Positions 47,156 to 59,874 of a DNA stretch of 64,000 nt are shown here, piece by piece (the first letter of the stretch is position 1; each line of letters opens with the position of its first letter). This DNA is from Fictibacillus gelatini DSM 15865 (lineage in GTDB: Bacteria > Bacillota > Bacilli > Bacillales > Fictibacillaceae): NCBI RefSeq assembly GCF_000430745.1, contig NZ_AUMP01000002.1, forward strand, positions 124,001-188,000, in the 5' to 3' direction. Position numbers and translations under genes: made by a program. The notes under the pieces are model-generated. The model searched no databases and was not told the origin of the DNA. It worked only from the letters and a program-made list of their open reading frames with translations.

Positions 47156-47746
47156 TTACAGCACTCCGCTAGTTTCTTCATATCGTAAAATTGCATCTTC
47201 ATGTTTCAAAGTCAGCGAAATCTCATCCCATCCATTCATCAACATTTCTTTCCAATATGGGTCGAAATCAAATGGATAGTTGAATCCTTGCCCGTCTGAG
47301 ATTTCTTGTTCACTTAAATTTACCGTCAATTGATAATCTGATGCATTTGCTCTTTGCATTAAATCTTTTATCACTTCTTCAGGCAATTTGATGACGAGTA
47401 TGCCGTTTTTTAAACAGTTATTATAAAAAATATCAGCGAAACTCGGTGCAATAATACAATCAATCCCGTAATCTTTTAACGCCCACGGGGCATGTTCCCG
47501 CGATGAGCCGCAACCGAAGTTAGGTCCTGTTACTAAAATGTTGGCGCCTTGCGCCTGTGGCTTGTTTAATTCAAACTCTTTATTTTCTTTTCCTTGATCA
47601 TCAAACCGCCAATCAAAAAATAAAAATTGTCCGTAACCCGATTTTTCTATTCGTTTCAAAAATTGTTTCGGGATGATTTGGTCGGTATCCACATTTACTC
47701 GATCCAATACGGCCGGCTTCCCTGTAAATGTTTTAAACTTCCGCAT
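47156..47746 (-). CDS. leuD: 3-isopropylmalate dehydratase, small subunit
   Basis: LeuD is the swivel subunit of isopropylmalate isomerase. The 196-aa protein begins [30 protein letters not shown] and has the family motif [17 protein letters not shown] (about residues 69-85). ATG 47746 is chosen because GGGGAGC lies upstream and homologues start here; the ORF could extend to 47779. It overlaps the leuC end by 14 bp. Confidence 0.96.
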   Translation of the reverse strand: MRKFKTFTGKPAVLDRVNVDTDQIIPKQFLKRIEKSGYGQFLFFDWRFDDQGKENKEFELNKPQAQGANILVTGPNFGCGSSREHAPWALKDYGIDCIIAPSFADIFYNNCLKNGILVIKLPEEVIKDLMQRANASDYQLTVNLSEQEISDGQGFNYPFDFDPYWKEMLMNGWDEISLTLKHEDAILRYEETSGVL

Positions 47747-49157
47747 AGTAAGCTCCCCTTTCTTCAAATGTGCGAACATCGACGAACTTTCCGGAAACAG
47801 CAGCCGCTGCTGCCATCGGTGGGCTCACTAAATGCGTCCTTGCCCCTTTCCCCTGTCTTCCTTCGAAATTTCGGTTGGAAGTCGAGGCGCATCTTTCTCC
47901 TGAAGGGACAATATCAGGATTCATGCCTAAACACATAGAACATCCCGAATCACGCCATTCGAAACCAGCTTCAATAAAAATGCGGTCGAGTCCCTCTTGT
48001 TCAGCAAGCCTTTTAACTCGTTGGGAACCTGGAACGACGATGGCTGTCACGCGCGGATGCACTTTCTTCCCTTGAACGATTTTAGCCGCTGCACGCAAGT
48101 CACTAATTCTCGAGTTGGTACACGATCCGATAAAGACACGGTCAATTTCGATATCCGTCATTTCCGTTCCCGCCTCAAGCCCCATGTAAGTTAAAGCTTG
48201 CCCGACAGCTTTTTGATCCGATTCACTCTCAAACTGGCCAGGGGATGGAACGCTTTGACTTACTCCTACACCCATTGAAGGATTTGTCCCCCATGTGATC
48301 ATCGGTTCAATCTCTTGTGCGTTTAATTCAAGCGTTTTGTCATAGACCGCTCCGCTATCTGTCGCCAGCGCTTTCCATTCTTCTACTTTTTGCTCAAATT
48401 CCGTGCCATGAGGCGCATATTTCCGCCCTTTAATATAGTCAAACGTCACTTCATCAGGGCTGATTAAACCGGCTTTTGCCCCTGCCTCAATAGACATATT
48501 GCAAATCGTCATCCGCTCTTCCATCGTGAGGCTTCTGATCGTATCACCCGTAAATTCAATAATGTAACCCGTTCCTAAGCCAACACCATATTTTGCAATA
48601 AGTGCTAATATGATATCTTTTGCTGTGACGCCAAAGCCAAGCTTCCCGCTAATACGGACTTGCAAAGATTTCGGTTTAGATTGCCATAAGGTTTGTGTCG
48701 CAAGAACGTGTTCGACTTCACTCGTTCCAATTCCAAAAGCAAGGGCGCCAAACGCTCCGTGAGTCGAAGTATGGCTGTCGCCGCACACAATCGTTTTACC
48801 AGGAAGCGTGAGCCCCAATTCCGGCCCAATGACATGGACGATCCCCTGGTCTTCAGAGTTCAAGTCTTGCAGCCTGATTCCAAACTCCCTGCAATTTTTC
48901 TCAAGCGTCTCCACTTGTTTTTTTGCTATCGAATCTTGTATAACCATTCGATTCGCGGTTGGAATGGCATGATCCATTGTCGCAAAACAAAGCTCCGGCC
49001 TGCGAACCGTTCGATTCTTTTCTCTTAATCCTTCAAAAGCTTGAGGGGAGGTAACCTCATGAAGTAAATGTAAATCAATATATAATAGATCCGGTTTTCC
49101 TTCTTCTTTTACAACAGTATGCTTCTCCCATATTTTATCGATAATTGTTTTTGCCAT
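47733..49157 (-). CDS. leuC: 3-isopropylmalate dehydratase, large subunit
   Basis: LeuC carries the 4Fe-4S cluster of the isomerase that moves the hydroxyl from 2- to 3-isopropylmalate. Cluster cysteines are visible in [14 protein letters not shown] and in [11 protein letters not shown], and the aconitase-like [22 protein letters not shown] motif is intact. Start ATG 49157 (474 aa) follows GGAGGTG; the GTG at 49187 would only add a short non-homologous extension overlapping leuB. Confidence 0.96.
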   Translation of the reverse strand: MAKTIIDKIWEKHTVVKEEGKPDLLYIDLHLLHEVTSPQAFEGLREKNRTVRRPELCFATMDHAIPTANRMVIQDSIAKKQVETLEKNCREFGIRLQDLNSEDQGIVHVIGPELGLTLPGKTIVCGDSHTSTHGAFGALAFGIGTSEVEHVLATQTLWQSKPKSLQVRISGKLGFGVTAKDIILALIAKYGVGLGTGYIIEFTGDTIRSLTMEERMTICNMSIEAGAKAGLISPDEVTFDYIKGRKYAPHGTEFEQKVEEWKALATDSGAVYDKTLELNAQEIEPMITWGTNPSMGVGVSQSVPSPGQFESESDQKAVGQALTYMGLEAGTEMTDIEIDRVFIGSCTNSRISDLRAAAKIVQGKKVHPRVTAIVVPGSQRVKRLAEQEGLDRIFIEAGFEWRDSGCSMCLGMNPDIVPSGERCASTSNRNFEGRQGKGARTHLVSPPMAAAAAVSGKFVDVRTFEERGAYYAEV

Positions 49158-49171
49158 ACTTCCGGCACCTC

Positions 49172-50284
49172 CTATGATACATAACACTCCAAAATCGTGG
49201 CTGTTGCCGCATTCTCTTCCAAACGATAAACAACTTGTTGAATCATGTCTTCCGTTGAACTTATGCTTGAATCAACCGTACAAATATCCGCCGTCCGATA
49301 GCCGGCATTTACCGCTTCCTGAACGGCCATTTCGATCGCCTCTGCCTCTTTAACCATATGGAATGAATGGCGAAGCATCATTGCTGCGGATAAAATCATT
49401 CCAAGCGGGTTGGCGACATTCATACCGGCAATGTCAGGTGCCGAACCATGAATCGGTTCATACAACGCCGGTCCGTCCTCACTTAGTGAAGCAGATGGCA
49501 GCATTCCTAATGAGCCTGTAATCATCGACGCTTCATCGCTTAAAATATCGCCAAACATATTTTCAGTGACAATGACATCAAATTGTTTCGGATTTTTCAC
49601 TAATTGCATGGCAGCATTATCGACAAGCATATGTTCAACGTGCACGTCGGGATAATGTTCTTTTGTTTCTTCAACAATTTCCCGCCACATTCTGCTTGAT
49701 TCAAGAACATTTGCTTTATCAACGGATGTTACTTTTTTATTTCTTTTCTGCGCAAGAGAAAAGGCTTTTTCAACGATCCGCTTAATATCTTCTCTTGAGT
49801 ATTCCAGCGTATCGACAACAAATTCGCGATCTTGCCCGCGCCTTTCGCTCGGTTGGCCAAAATAAAGGCCTCCCGTTAATTCGCGAACAAATAAGAGATC
49901 AACACCTTGAATGTTTTCTTTCTTTAAAGGCGAAATATCTTGCAAACTATTAATTACAGAAACCGGGCGAAGATTGGCAAACACATTCAATGCCTTACGC
50001 AGCCCAAGCAACCCTTTTTCCGGTCTTTTTTCAGGAGGGAGGGAATCCCATTTGCTTCCTCCGACCGCCCCTAAAAGAATCGCATCACTGTTTTTACATG
50101 CTTCTAATGTTTCAGCGGGAAGCGGTTCACCTGTTTTGTCAATCGCGTCACCGCCGATTGGCAATGTGGTAAATTCAAATTGATGATGAAAGCGTTTTTC
50201 GATCGCTTTTAATACTGTAATGGCTCCTTTCATAACTTCCGGTCCAATACCATCACCTGGCAATACAGCGATTGTACGTTTCAT
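49172..50284 (-). CDS. leuB: 3-isopropylmalate dehydrogenase
   Basis: LeuB oxidises and decarboxylates 3-isopropylmalate with NAD. The 370-aa protein has [12 protein letters not shown] (7-18), the substrate region [13 protein letters not shown] (about 130-142), the active-site lysine in [15 protein letters not shown] and the NAD-binding [14 protein letters not shown] (about 279-292). Spaced 21 bp after leuA. Confidence 0.97.
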   Translation of the reverse strand: MKRTIAVLPGDGIGPEVMKGAITVLKAIEKRFHHQFEFTTLPIGGDAIDKTGEPLPAETLEACKNSDAILLGAVGGSKWDSLPPEKRPEKGLLGLRKALNVFANLRPVSVINSLQDISPLKKENIQGVDLLFVRELTGGLYFGQPSERRGQDREFVVDTLEYSREDIKRIVEKAFSLAQKRNKKVTSVDKANVLESSRMWREIVEETKEHYPDVHVEHMLVDNAAMQLVKNPKQFDVIVTENMFGDILSDEASMITGSLGMLPSASLSEDGPALYEPIHGSAPDIAGMNVANPLGMILSAAMMLRHSFHMVKEAEAIEMAVQEAVNAGYRTADICTVDSSISSTEDMIQQVVYRLEENAATATILECYVS

Positions 50285-50305
50285 TGTTCATCCCTCCTAA
50301 TTCAT

Positions 50306-52865
<2,560 letters not shown>

Positions 52866-52934
52866 TTACTCTCTCCCTTTTTTCATTGAAATTAAGATGA
52901 TTATTGTATATTTTTAACTTCCATTAAGGAAATT

Positions 52935-53453
52935 TTAAACAAATGAATACTGTTTTATATCAGAAACCGGTTTTTGTATCCCTCTAGTAAAGGCCGTTAC
53001 CCCGGTACGGGATAGGTCCTTAATCCCATATGGCCTGAGCAACTCAATTAACGCTTCAATCTTGTCGCCGTCCCCCGTCACTTCAATCGTGATGCTGTCT
53101 AAACTGACATCGATAATCGATGCCCGGAACGGTTCGATTAGCACCGTAATCTCACTTCTTGTTTCAGGGGTGCTCATAACTTTTATTAAGGCGAGTTCCC
53201 TGGCGACGACTGAGAAATTCGTAATGTCGCTTACTTTTAAAATGTCAATTTGCTTATGCATTTGTTTAACAAGCTGCTCCACCTTTGTATCGTCTGAAAC
53301 GTGAACAATAAGCGTTATCTTTGAAATGTTTGGTTCATCCGTAGGTCCGACAGATATGCTTTCAATGTTAAAATTTCGCTTTGTTAATAGCCCGGTAAGG
53401 CGATGAAGAACACCGCTCCGATTATAGACTGTTGCTGTCACGATTCTTCTCAT
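52935..53453 (-). CDS. ilvH: Acetolactate synthase small (regulatory) subunit
   Basis: This 172-aa protein is the ACT-domain regulatory subunit that gives acetohydroxyacid synthase valine sensitivity and full activity. The N-terminal ACT domain reads [28 protein letters not shown] (8-35); the C-terminal part contains [22 protein letters not shown]. The start overlaps ilvB (ATGA). Confidence 0.96.
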   Translation of the reverse strand: MRRIVTATVYNRSGVLHRLTGLLTKRNFNIESISVGPTDEPNISKITLIVHVSDDTKVEQLVKQMHKQIDILKVSDITNFSVVARELALIKVMSTPETRSEITVLIEPFRASIIDVSLDSITIEVTGDGDKIEALIELLRPYGIKDLSRTGVTAFTRGIQKPVSDIKQYSFV

Positions 53454-55168
53454 GGTTTCACCCCTATCATTTCATGCAATCCTTTTCCCGGTGCAATCAT
53501 CGGATATACTTTCTCATCAGGGGTAACGCGGACATCAAGCAATAATGCAGTTTTCGTTTCAAGAGCGGTGCGCAAATGGGTTTCAACTTCTTCTTCACTC
53601 ACCGCAACTGCCCCTTTAATGCCATATGCTTCCGCCAGTTTAACGAAATCCGGCTGAACCGGGAGTAACGATTCAGAATAGCGCTTTTCATAAAATTCTT
53701 CCTGCCACTGGCGGACCATTCCGAGAGCAAGGTTGTTGACGATCACAACGATCAGCGGGAGGCTCAATTCCTGAATCATCGATAATTCCTGGAGCGTCAT
53801 TTGAAAGCCGGCATCTCCGACAACTGCAACAACCGTTGAATCCGGTTCGGCAATTTGCGCTCCGATTGCTGACGGCAATCCAAAGCCCATCGTACCTAAT
53901 CCGCCTGAGGTTACCCAGCGATGAGGATTTTTAAATTTGTAATATTGCGCTGCCCACATTTGATGTTGTCCAACATCGGTAGTAACAATCGCTTCACCTT
54001 TTGTAACCTCATGAATGATTTCCAATAATCGCTGCGGTTTTAATGTTTCCCCATCTTTTTCGTACCAGAGCGGGTAGGATTCTTTTTTCGCACCCAATTC
54101 TTCAATCCATCCCTCGCATTTTGCCGGAGTCTGGCATTCTTCAAGAATCGCTTCCAGCGCTTTTTTCGCGTCAGCCACAATCGGAATATGGGTTTTTACG
54201 TTTTTCCCAATTTCGGCCGGATCGATATCGATGTGGGAAACGACCGCATTTTTCGCAAAATGATTGAGATTTCCTGTAAGTCTGTCGTCGAAACGAGCGC
54301 CTATATTAATTAAAAGATCGCATTCGTACAATGCCATATTTGCTGCATAGGTTCCGTGCATCCCTGCCATTCCTAAGAAAAGCGGATGGTCTGCAGGGAA
54401 GCTTCCGAGGCCGAGCAACGTATTGGTAACCGGAATATTAAGCGTTTCGGCCATTTGTAAAAGTTCATTATGCCCTTTAGCAAAGAGCACTCCTGCTCCG
54501 GCTAAAATAACCGGTTTTTTCGCATTGGCGATCGCTTCATTTAATCGCCGAACTTGCAAAATATTTGGTGTCATTTTCGGTTGATAGCCCGGAAGATGAA
54601 CCTCTTTATCGTAAGAAAATGTGCCAATCGCGTTAGAAACATCTTTCGGTATATCAATTAATACCGGCCCCGGCCTGCCACTTCTTGCAATATGGAAGGC
54701 TTCCTTAATGATGCCGGGAAGTTCCTCGACGCTTCTTACTTGATAATTATGTTTAGTGATTGGCATCGTAATTCCGAGTACATCCGCTTCTTGAAAGGCA
54801 TCCGTTCCGATCACGGTAGTAGCGACTTGCCCTGTTAAAATGACAAGTGGCAGTGAATCAATCATGGCATCTGCAATACCTGTAATGAGATTTGTGGCAC
54901 CTGGGCCTGAAGTTGCCAGAACGACTCCAACTTTGCCAGTTACCCTTGCATATCCTTGAGCCGCATGGATGGCACCTTGTTCGTGACGTGTTAAAATGTG
55001 ACGCAAGTTTTTCTTATATAAGGCATCATAAATCGGTAATACCGCCCCGCCCGGATATCCAAATAATACTTCTACTTTTTCCTCTTCTAAGGCTTGAAGT
55101 ACCATTTCCGCACCGTTCATCATTTTTACTGTTTGTTTTTCTTCTTCAACCACCATTTCGGTGTTCAT
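53450..55168 (-). CDS. ilvB: Acetolactate synthase large (catalytic) subunit
   Basis: IlvB is the thiamine-diphosphate and FAD enzyme that makes acetolactate and acetohydroxybutyrate. The 572-aa protein has the active glutamate region [15 protein letters not shown] (about residues 38-52), [21 protein letters not shown] and the ThDP/Mg motif [12 protein letters not shown] through [12 protein letters not shown] (about 454-485). It is the first gene after the T-box leader. Confidence 0.97.
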   Translation of the reverse strand: MNTEMVVEEEKQTVKMMNGAEMVLQALEEEKVEVLFGYPGGAVLPIYDALYKKNLRHILTRHEQGAIHAAQGYARVTGKVGVVLATSGPGATNLITGIADAMIDSLPLVILTGQVATTVIGTDAFQEADVLGITMPITKHNYQVRSVEELPGIIKEAFHIARSGRPGPVLIDIPKDVSNAIGTFSYDKEVHLPGYQPKMTPNILQVRRLNEAIANAKKPVILAGAGVLFAKGHNELLQMAETLNIPVTNTLLGLGSFPADHPLFLGMAGMHGTYAANMALYECDLLINIGARFDDRLTGNLNHFAKNAVVSHIDIDPAEIGKNVKTHIPIVADAKKALEAILEECQTPAKCEGWIEELGAKKESYPLWYEKDGETLKPQRLLEIIHEVTKGEAIVTTDVGQHQMWAAQYYKFKNPHRWVTSGGLGTMGFGLPSAIGAQIAEPDSTVVAVVGDAGFQMTLQELSMIQELSLPLIVVIVNNLALGMVRQWQEEFYEKRYSESLLPVQPDFVKLAEAYGIKGAVAVSEEEVETHLRTALETKTALLLDVRVTPDEKVYPMIAPGKGLHEMIGVKP

Positions 55169-55194
55169 TTTTACACTCCTCCCCTTTACTTTGG

Positions 55195-55495
55195 TTCAAT
55201 TAAAAAGACCCGTCCGCCCAACAATGACAGCATCCCTGCTATCAAAGGGGCGAAAAGGCCTTTACTTTTCGCGGTACCACCCTTTTTCACGAACATTTTT
55301 GCAAATGTCCGCCTTATGAACGAATTGATCGTTCTTTTGATAACGAGTATGTCGCTCACACTCGGCCTCCCCTACTTGCGTAGAAGCGTTCAAGGAGACT
55401 CTCCGGGGTGATGTCCTGAAGATCGTATCACCGGTTTTCACCAACCACCGGCTCTCTGCAGACTACTGTTTCTTCAATGTTCCCCATCATCGATT
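55195..55495 (-). promoter_or_regulatory. T-box riboswitch before ilvB (apparent isoleucine specifier AUC)
   Basis: The leader has the core GGTGGTACCGCG (minus strand, complement at 55270-55281), Stem I elements AGTA, AGAGAG and GGTTGGTGAAAACCGG, and a terminator (55201-55262) with nested arms GGGCG and GATAGCA/TGCTGTC ending in TTTTT. By analogy with the valS leader (GTC-G-CCCT-GGAG), the specifier loop here reads ATC-A-CCCC-GGAG, with ATC at 55410-55412, so tRNA-Ile is the likely ligand. I see no promoter between ilvD and this leader. Confidence 0.88.
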
Positions 55496-55504
55496 TTTTC
55501 GGTT

Positions 55505-57181
55505 TTAAACTTTTAAAATACCACCCGTATTCGCAGATGTAACAAGTTTTGAATATCTGGCGAGATAACCTTTTTTAATCTTAGGTTCAGGTTGTTTCCA
55601 ATGCTTTTTACGTTCTTCTAATTCTTCATCGGTTAATAAAACATTAATGGTACGGTGATTTAAGTCGATAAAAATTCGATCTCCATTTTCAATAAAGGCG
55701 ATCGGCCCACCTTCTGCCGCTTCCGGAGAAATATGCCCGATTGCAATTCCACGCGATGCGCCGGAGAACCTTCCATCTGTAATGAGCGCAACCTTCGTTC
55801 CTAATCCTCTTCCGATAATCGCTGAAGTAGGAGCGAGCATTTCTGGCATTCCAGGTCCGCCTTTTGGCCCTTCGTAGCGAATGACAACGACATGTCCTTC
55901 TTTTACCGTACCATTATTAATTCCTTCGATGGCTTCGTCCTGCGAATCGAAAATAATGGCTTCTCCTTCAAAATACGTAATGGATGGATCAACGGCACCA
56001 ACTTTAATGACACCGCCATCAGGAGCAAGGTTGCCATATAGAATGGAAAGGCCTCCAACCGGACTGTACGGGTTATCTTTACGGCGAATGACATCATCGT
56101 TAAGAATTTTCGCATCTTTCACATTTTCATAAATGCTTTTTCCTGTAATCGTAATCCGATCTTTATGAATGGCTCCTTCAATTTCACAAAGCTCCCGAAT
56201 AATTGCACTTACCCCTCCGGCTTCATGTACGTCCTGCATCGAATAATCAGAAGCAGGACTTATTTTCGAAAGGTATGGCACCCGTTCTGCGACTTCATTT
56301 ATTCGTCTTAAGTCGTAGTCCACTTCCGCCTCGTTCGCGATGGCGAGCAAGTGAAGGACTGTATTTGTTGAACCGCCCATCGCCATGTCTAATGCAAATG
56401 CATCATCAATCGTTTCTTTTGTGATGATATCGCGCGGACGTATATCTTTTTCAATTAAGTTCATTAAATGCCGGGCCGCATCCTTAATTAATTGGTGGCG
56501 TTCATTTGATGTCGCAACAATCGTCCCATTTCCCGGCAGTGCCATCCCGAGCATTTCCATGATTGAATTCATTGAATTTGCGGTAAACATCCCGGAACAT
56601 GACCCGCATGTAGGGCATGCGCTTGTTTCAATTTCCAGCAGCTCTTCGCGGGACATTTTTCCGGAGAGATGGGCTCCTACCCCTTCAAAAACTGAACTAA
56701 GTGATAGCGACTTTCCGGCTTTCGTCTTGCCAGCTTCCATCGGACCGCCGGATACAAATACTGCCGGCACATTCGTTCTTACAGCTGCCATTAACATTCC
56801 CGGCGTGATTTTGTCGCAATTCGGCATAAAGAATACACCATCGAACCAGTGGGCGTTAATGACCGTTTCAGCAGCATCAGCAATCACTTCCCGACTTGGC
56901 AGTGAATAGCGCATTCCGATATGGCCCATTGCAATCCCGTCATCCACACCAATCGTGTTAAATTCGAAGGGAATGCCTCCCGCCTCCCGGATCGCTTCTT
57001 TTACAACTTCTCCTAGTTTGTTTAAATGCATATGTCCCGGAATAATGTCGATGTATGAATTACAAACACCAATGAATGGTTTATCCATATCTTCCGGCCG
57101 GACACCAGCGGCGTATAAAAGGCTTCGATGTGGTGCCCTGTCAATTCCTTTTTTGATCATATCACTGCGCATACTATACAT
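55505..57181 (-). CDS. ilvD: Dihydroxy-acid dehydratase
   Basis: IlvD dehydrates dihydroxy acids to the 2-keto acids of valine and isoleucine. The 558-aa protein has the three Fe-S cysteine regions: [13 protein letters not shown] (about residues 38-50), [13 protein letters not shown] (about 117-129) and [17 protein letters not shown] (about 189-205). The C-terminal signature [19 protein letters not shown] is also present. It lies 10 bp after ilvE and before the T-box, so it is not itself under T-box control. Confidence 0.97.
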   Translation of the reverse strand: MYSMRSDMIKKGIDRAPHRSLLYAAGVRPEDMDKPFIGVCNSYIDIIPGHMHLNKLGEVVKEAIREAGGIPFEFNTIGVDDGIAMGHIGMRYSLPSREVIADAAETVINAHWFDGVFFMPNCDKITPGMLMAAVRTNVPAVFVSGGPMEAGKTKAGKSLSLSSVFEGVGAHLSGKMSREELLEIETSACPTCGSCSGMFTANSMNSIMEMLGMALPGNGTIVATSNERHQLIKDAARHLMNLIEKDIRPRDIITKETIDDAFALDMAMGGSTNTVLHLLAIANEAEVDYDLRRINEVAERVPYLSKISPASDYSMQDVHEAGGVSAIIRELCEIEGAIHKDRITITGKSIYENVKDAKILNDDVIRRKDNPYSPVGGLSILYGNLAPDGGVIKVGAVDPSITYFEGEAIIFDSQDEAIEGINNGTVKEGHVVVIRYEGPKGGPGMPEMLAPTSAIIGRGLGTKVALITDGRFSGASRGIAIGHISPEAAEGGPIAFIENGDRIFIDLNHRTINVLLTDEELEERKKHWKQPEPKIKKGYLARYSKLVTSANTGGILKV

Positions 57182-57191
57182 CTCCTATTGC

Positions 57192-58094
57192 TTAAATCGC
57201 TTGTGGTTCTGATACTGGAAAGATTTTCACTCCATCTTCCACAACTTTTTTACGGAAAGCTTCGAGCAACCTGTTTGTATGTTGGCCGGGAACCCCGTCT
57301 CCGATTACTCTTCCGTCCACTTTAATAACGGCAATAATTTCAGCCGCAGTGCCTGTTAAGAAAACTTCTTCAGCGTTATAAACATCGTGTCTCGTGAACG
57401 TTTCTTCGCGTACGTCATATCCTAAATTAGCGGCGATTTCGATAATCGCATTTCGTGTAATGCCTTCAAGCGCCCCTAAATAGCCAGGCGGCGTCTTAAT
57501 TACATTCCCTTTTACTATAAAAACGTTATCGCCTGATCCTTCGGCGACATAGCCCTGGTCATTTAACATTAATGCTTCACTTGCTCCGGCTAAACTTGCT
57601 TCGATTTTTACAAGAATATTGTTCAAATAATTTAACGATTTCACTTGCGGGCTAAGAACATCAGAACGGTTCCTTCTTGTCGCAACCGTCACGATCTCAA
57701 TTCCTGTTTCATATAATTGTTTTGGGAAAAGCGCCAATTGTTCCGCAATGACGATGACACCGGGCGTGGGACACGTAAATGGGTCTAAGCCGAGATTTCC
57801 TTTTCCTCTGGAAACAACAAGACGTATATAAGCATCTCTATATTGGTTTCGTTGCAATGTTTCGATAATTATATTTGTAAGTTCCTCTTTCGTGTGAGGA
57901 ATCGTTAACATGATGGATTTAGCCGAATCGTATAGTCGCTGAAGATGCTCATCCAGTCGAAACACGTTTCCATCATAGACGCGAATTCCTTCAAACACCC
58001 CGTCTCCATATAAAAAACCATGGTCATAAACGGATATTTTCGCATCTTCTTTAGCGACAAATTCGCCATTTACATAAACCCATTGTGTTTCCAT
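57192..58094 (-). CDS. ilvE: Branched-chain amino acid aminotransferase
   Basis: IlvE performs the last transamination of valine, leucine and isoleucine. The class IV fold is shown by METQWVYVNGEFVAKEDAKISVYDHGFLYGDGVFEGIRVY, the PLP lysine in PQVKSLNYLNNIL and EVFLTGTAAEIIAVIKVDGRVIGDG. I start at ATG 58094 (300 aa), which follows GAGGAGGATC. The longer ORF back to 58199 runs through the promoter and is not coding. Confidence 0.96.
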   Translation of the reverse strand: METQWVYVNGEFVAKEDAKISVYDHGFLYGDGVFEGIRVYDGNVFRLDEHLQRLYDSAKSIMLTIPHTKEELTNIIIETLQRNQYRDAYIRLVVSRGKGNLGLDPFTCPTPGVIVIAEQLALFPKQLYETGIEIVTVATRRNRSDVLSPQVKSLNYLNNILVKIEASLAGASEALMLNDQGYVAEGSGDNVFIVKGNVIKTPPGYLGALEGITRNAIIEIAANLGYDVREETFTRHDVYNAEEVFLTGTAAEIIAVIKVDGRVIGDGVPGQHTNRLLEAFRKKVVEDGVKIFPVSEPQAI

Positions 58095-58170
58095 TTCGAT
58101 CCTCCTCATCCGATCTAACATAAGTTGCCACAAGTTGTATGAAAGTTTAAAAGAATTGTAATTGCTGAAT

Positions 58171-58199
58171 ATCTTACGCCCATTTTCGCTTTGGGTCAA
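58171..58199 (-). promoter_or_regulatory. Sigma-A promoter of the ilvE-ilvD-ilvBHC-leuABCD operon
   Basis: TTGACC (58194-58199), a 17-bp spacer and TAAGAT (58171-58176) on the minus strand. Transcription would start near 58164, leaving a leader of about 70 nt before ilvE. Confidence 0.7.
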
Positions 58200-58245
58200 C
58201 CACCTTTTTCATCTTTTTTTAATTATTTAGACAATTCAGGTTATT

Positions 58246-58259
58246 TGGTAGCGTTTTCA
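58246..58259 (-). promoter_or_regulatory. Candidate CcpA binding site (cre) upstream of ilvE
   Basis: TGAAAACGCTACCA on the minus strand matches the cre consensus TGWAANCGNTNWCA at all but one fixed position. Its centre is about 88 bp upstream of the predicted start, where activation rather than repression is expected. CcpA activates ilv-leu from an upstream cre in B. subtilis. Confidence 0.5.
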
Positions 58260-58360
58260 TTATTGATTTCAAGCGGTTTTTACGTTTAAACATTTTTATT
58301 TGTAAAGATTTTTAAAGCGGTTTCATAATTTCCAAGCCGCGTTGAGATGCGATGTTTGGA

Positions 58361-58439
58361 ACATAATTGGTTTTGAAACTGATGTGTTTAAAACCAATAA
58401 AAAACCCCTTGAAACATTTGTAAATGTTTCAAGGGGTTT
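58361..58439 (-). terminator. Tandem hairpins downstream of the tRNA pair
   Basis: The first (58401-58439) has arms AAACCCCTTGAAACATTT and AAATGTTTCAAGGGGTTT with a T-run on the minus strand and should end the tRNA transcript. The second (about 58361-58397, ATTGGTTTTGAAAC and GTTTAAAACCAAT) follows immediately. The rest of 58200-58456 shows only the cre-like site. Confidence 0.8.
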
Positions 58440-58456
58440 GATTATGTAATAGTTAA

Positions 58457-58533
58457 TGGCGTCCCAGGAGAGATTCGAACTCCCGACCGTACGCTTAGAA
58501 GGCGTATGCTCTATCCAGCTGAGCTACTGGGAC
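58457..58533 (-). tRNA. tRNA-Arg (anticodon TCT)
   Basis: The minus strand folds into a full cloverleaf: acceptor GTCCCAG/CTGGGAC, D-arm GCTCAGCTGGATAGAGC, anticodon stem TACGC/GCGTA with loop CTTCTAA, T-arm GGGAGTTCGAATCTCTC, discriminator G and an encoded CCA (58457-58459). Confidence 0.97.
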
Positions 58534-58595
58534 AAGAACAAAATATGATATTCATTTAACTAGAAAACGTATAGATTTTCTTATAGATTAAAATA

Positions 58596-58669
58596 TGGAG
58601 CGGGTGATGAGAATCGAACTCACGACCAGAGCTTGGAAGGCTCTTGTTTTACCATTAAACTACACCCGC
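58596..58669 (-). tRNA. tRNA-Gly (anticodon TCC)
   Basis: The minus strand has acceptor GCGGGTG/CACCCGC, D-arm GTTTAATGGTAAAAC, anticodon stem AGAGC/GCTCT with loop CTTCCAA, T-arm GTGAGTTCGATTCTCAT, discriminator T and encoded CCA (58596-58598). It is transcribed first, with tRNA-Arg about 60 bp later. Confidence 0.97.
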
Positions 58670-58706
58670 AAGTTGTTATTTCGTATAACTATCAGCGACA
58701 TAATTT

Positions 58707-58735
58707 AATATACAGCATCTTATATTAGATGTCAA
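58707..58735 (-). promoter_or_regulatory. Promoter of the tRNA-Gly/tRNA-Arg unit
   Basis: A perfect TTGACA (58730-58735), 17-bp spacer and TATATT (58707-58712), about 40 bp upstream of tRNA-Gly. Confidence 0.8.
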
Positions 58736-58753
58736 CACTTTTTTCGAGGAAAA

Positions 58754-59272
58754 TTATTCTCCCCGAAAAAAAGTGTTTCGCAACTCTGTTAGCTCTTCGC
58801 CTTCTATCGTATAAAAATGCACAGTGACCTCTTTATTTTGAATGTCGCAAATGGCATACGTTTTATCTTGACGCCCTTTAGGGAGGCGAATGCTACCCGG
58901 ATTAATGAAAATCCGTCCATTCCGTTCAAAAGCCTGGGCAACATGGGAGTGGCCAAAACAAACGATGTCCGCGCCAATTTCTTCTCCCCTAAAGCTAATC
59001 GAAAGAAACGACATTTTGACATTATATAAATGGCCGTGAGTAATATAAAAACAAGTTTCACCAATATGTTCAATCGCTTCATCTGGTAGTTCAGGTGCTC
59101 TAAAATCCATATTTCCTTTGACTGCAATGAAACCTTGCAATCCCTTATCATGAACGGATAATTCGGAATCACCACAATGGATCATTGCCTTTACCTCATC
59201 TTTATGCCGCTCTTTCATGTCCAATAACTCTTTATGCAGACCATGGCTGTCACTTACGATTAAGACTTTCAT
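58754..59272 (-). CDS. ysnB: YfcE/MJ0936-family metallophosphoesterase (YsnB)
   Basis: A small calcineurin-like phosphodiesterase. The 172-aa protein has all metal-binding motifs in order: VSDSHG (6-11), IHCGDSE (about 31-37), VKGNMD (about 51-56), ITHGHLYN (about 77-84) and CFGHSHVA (about 105-112). Its natural substrate is not known. It overlaps the rdgB stop by ATGA and is last in the gerM-rph-rdgB-ysnB group, as in B. subtilis. Confidence 0.92.
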   Translation of the reverse strand: MKVLIVSDSHGLHKELLDMKERHKDEVKAMIHCGDSELSVHDKGLQGFIAVKGNMDFRAPELPDEAIEHIGETCFYITHGHLYNVKMSFLSISFRGEEIGADIVCFGHSHVAQAFERNGRIFINPGSIRLPKGRQDKTYAICDIQNKEVTVHFYTIEGEELTELRNTFFRGE

Positions 59273-59874
59273 GCTGAAGTCCCCTTTAAAAGGAAACTCA
59301 TGTTTTCACCAAGCTTTTGAATAGCCATTGCTCGATGGCTGATTTTATTTTTTTCTTCTTTCGGAAGCTCTGCCATTGTTTTATTCAATTTTGGCACATA
59401 AAAAATTGGATCATAGCCAAATCCATACGTTCCCACTCGTTCTCTTGTAATTTGCCCTTCGCAGCGTCCTTCGACAATCAATGTTTCTTTTCCGGGAATA
59501 GCAACAGCAAGGGCACAGACGAAGCGGGCCGTGCGCTTGCTATTTTCCACAGACTCCATCTCTTTTAGAACTTTGTCTATATTTTTTTCATCGTTTTTTT
59601 CTACCCCCGCATACCGGGCAGAAAAAACACCCGGTCTGCCATCCAGCGCATCAATAACAAGCCCCGAATCGTCAGCGATGACTGGCACATTTAATTTCAT
59701 TGCGATTGTTTCGGCTTTGATTTTTGCGTTTTCAGCAAAGGTCGCCCCTGTCTCTTCCACGTCCGGCGCATCCGGGAAATCTAAAAGCGATTCGACTTGA
59801 ATCCCCTTCTCTTCAAAAAGCGCCTCAAATTCCTTTACTTTCCCTCTATTTTTAGTTGCGATGATCACTTTCAT
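59269..59874 (-). CDS. rdgB: XTP/dITP pyrophosphatase (RdgB/HAM1 family)
   Basis: The enzyme removes deaminated purine triphosphates (ITP, XTP) from the nucleotide pool. The 201-aa protein has the motifs [16 protein letters not shown] (1-16), [14 protein letters not shown] (about 66-79) and GYDPIFYVP with SHRAMA near the end. I use ATG 59874; the GTG at 59883 lies in the AAAGGTGA ribosome site. It overlaps the rph 3' end by about 20 bp. Confidence 0.95.
   Translation of the reverse strand: MKVIIATKNRGKVKEFEALFEEKGIQVESLLDFPDAPDVEETGATFAENAKIKAETIAMKLNVPVIADDSGLVIDALDGRPGVFSARYAGVEKNDEKNIDKVLKEMESVENSKRTARFVCALAVAIPGKETLIVEGRCEGQITRERVGTYGFGYDPIFYVPKLNKTMAELPKEEKNKISHRAMAIQKLGENMSFLLKGTSA

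Noticed and set aside
58095-58199. N-terminal extension of ilvE (35 extra residues)
   Set aside because: It overlaps the sigma-A promoter and leader; homologues start at METQWVYVNGEF, which has a good ribosome site.
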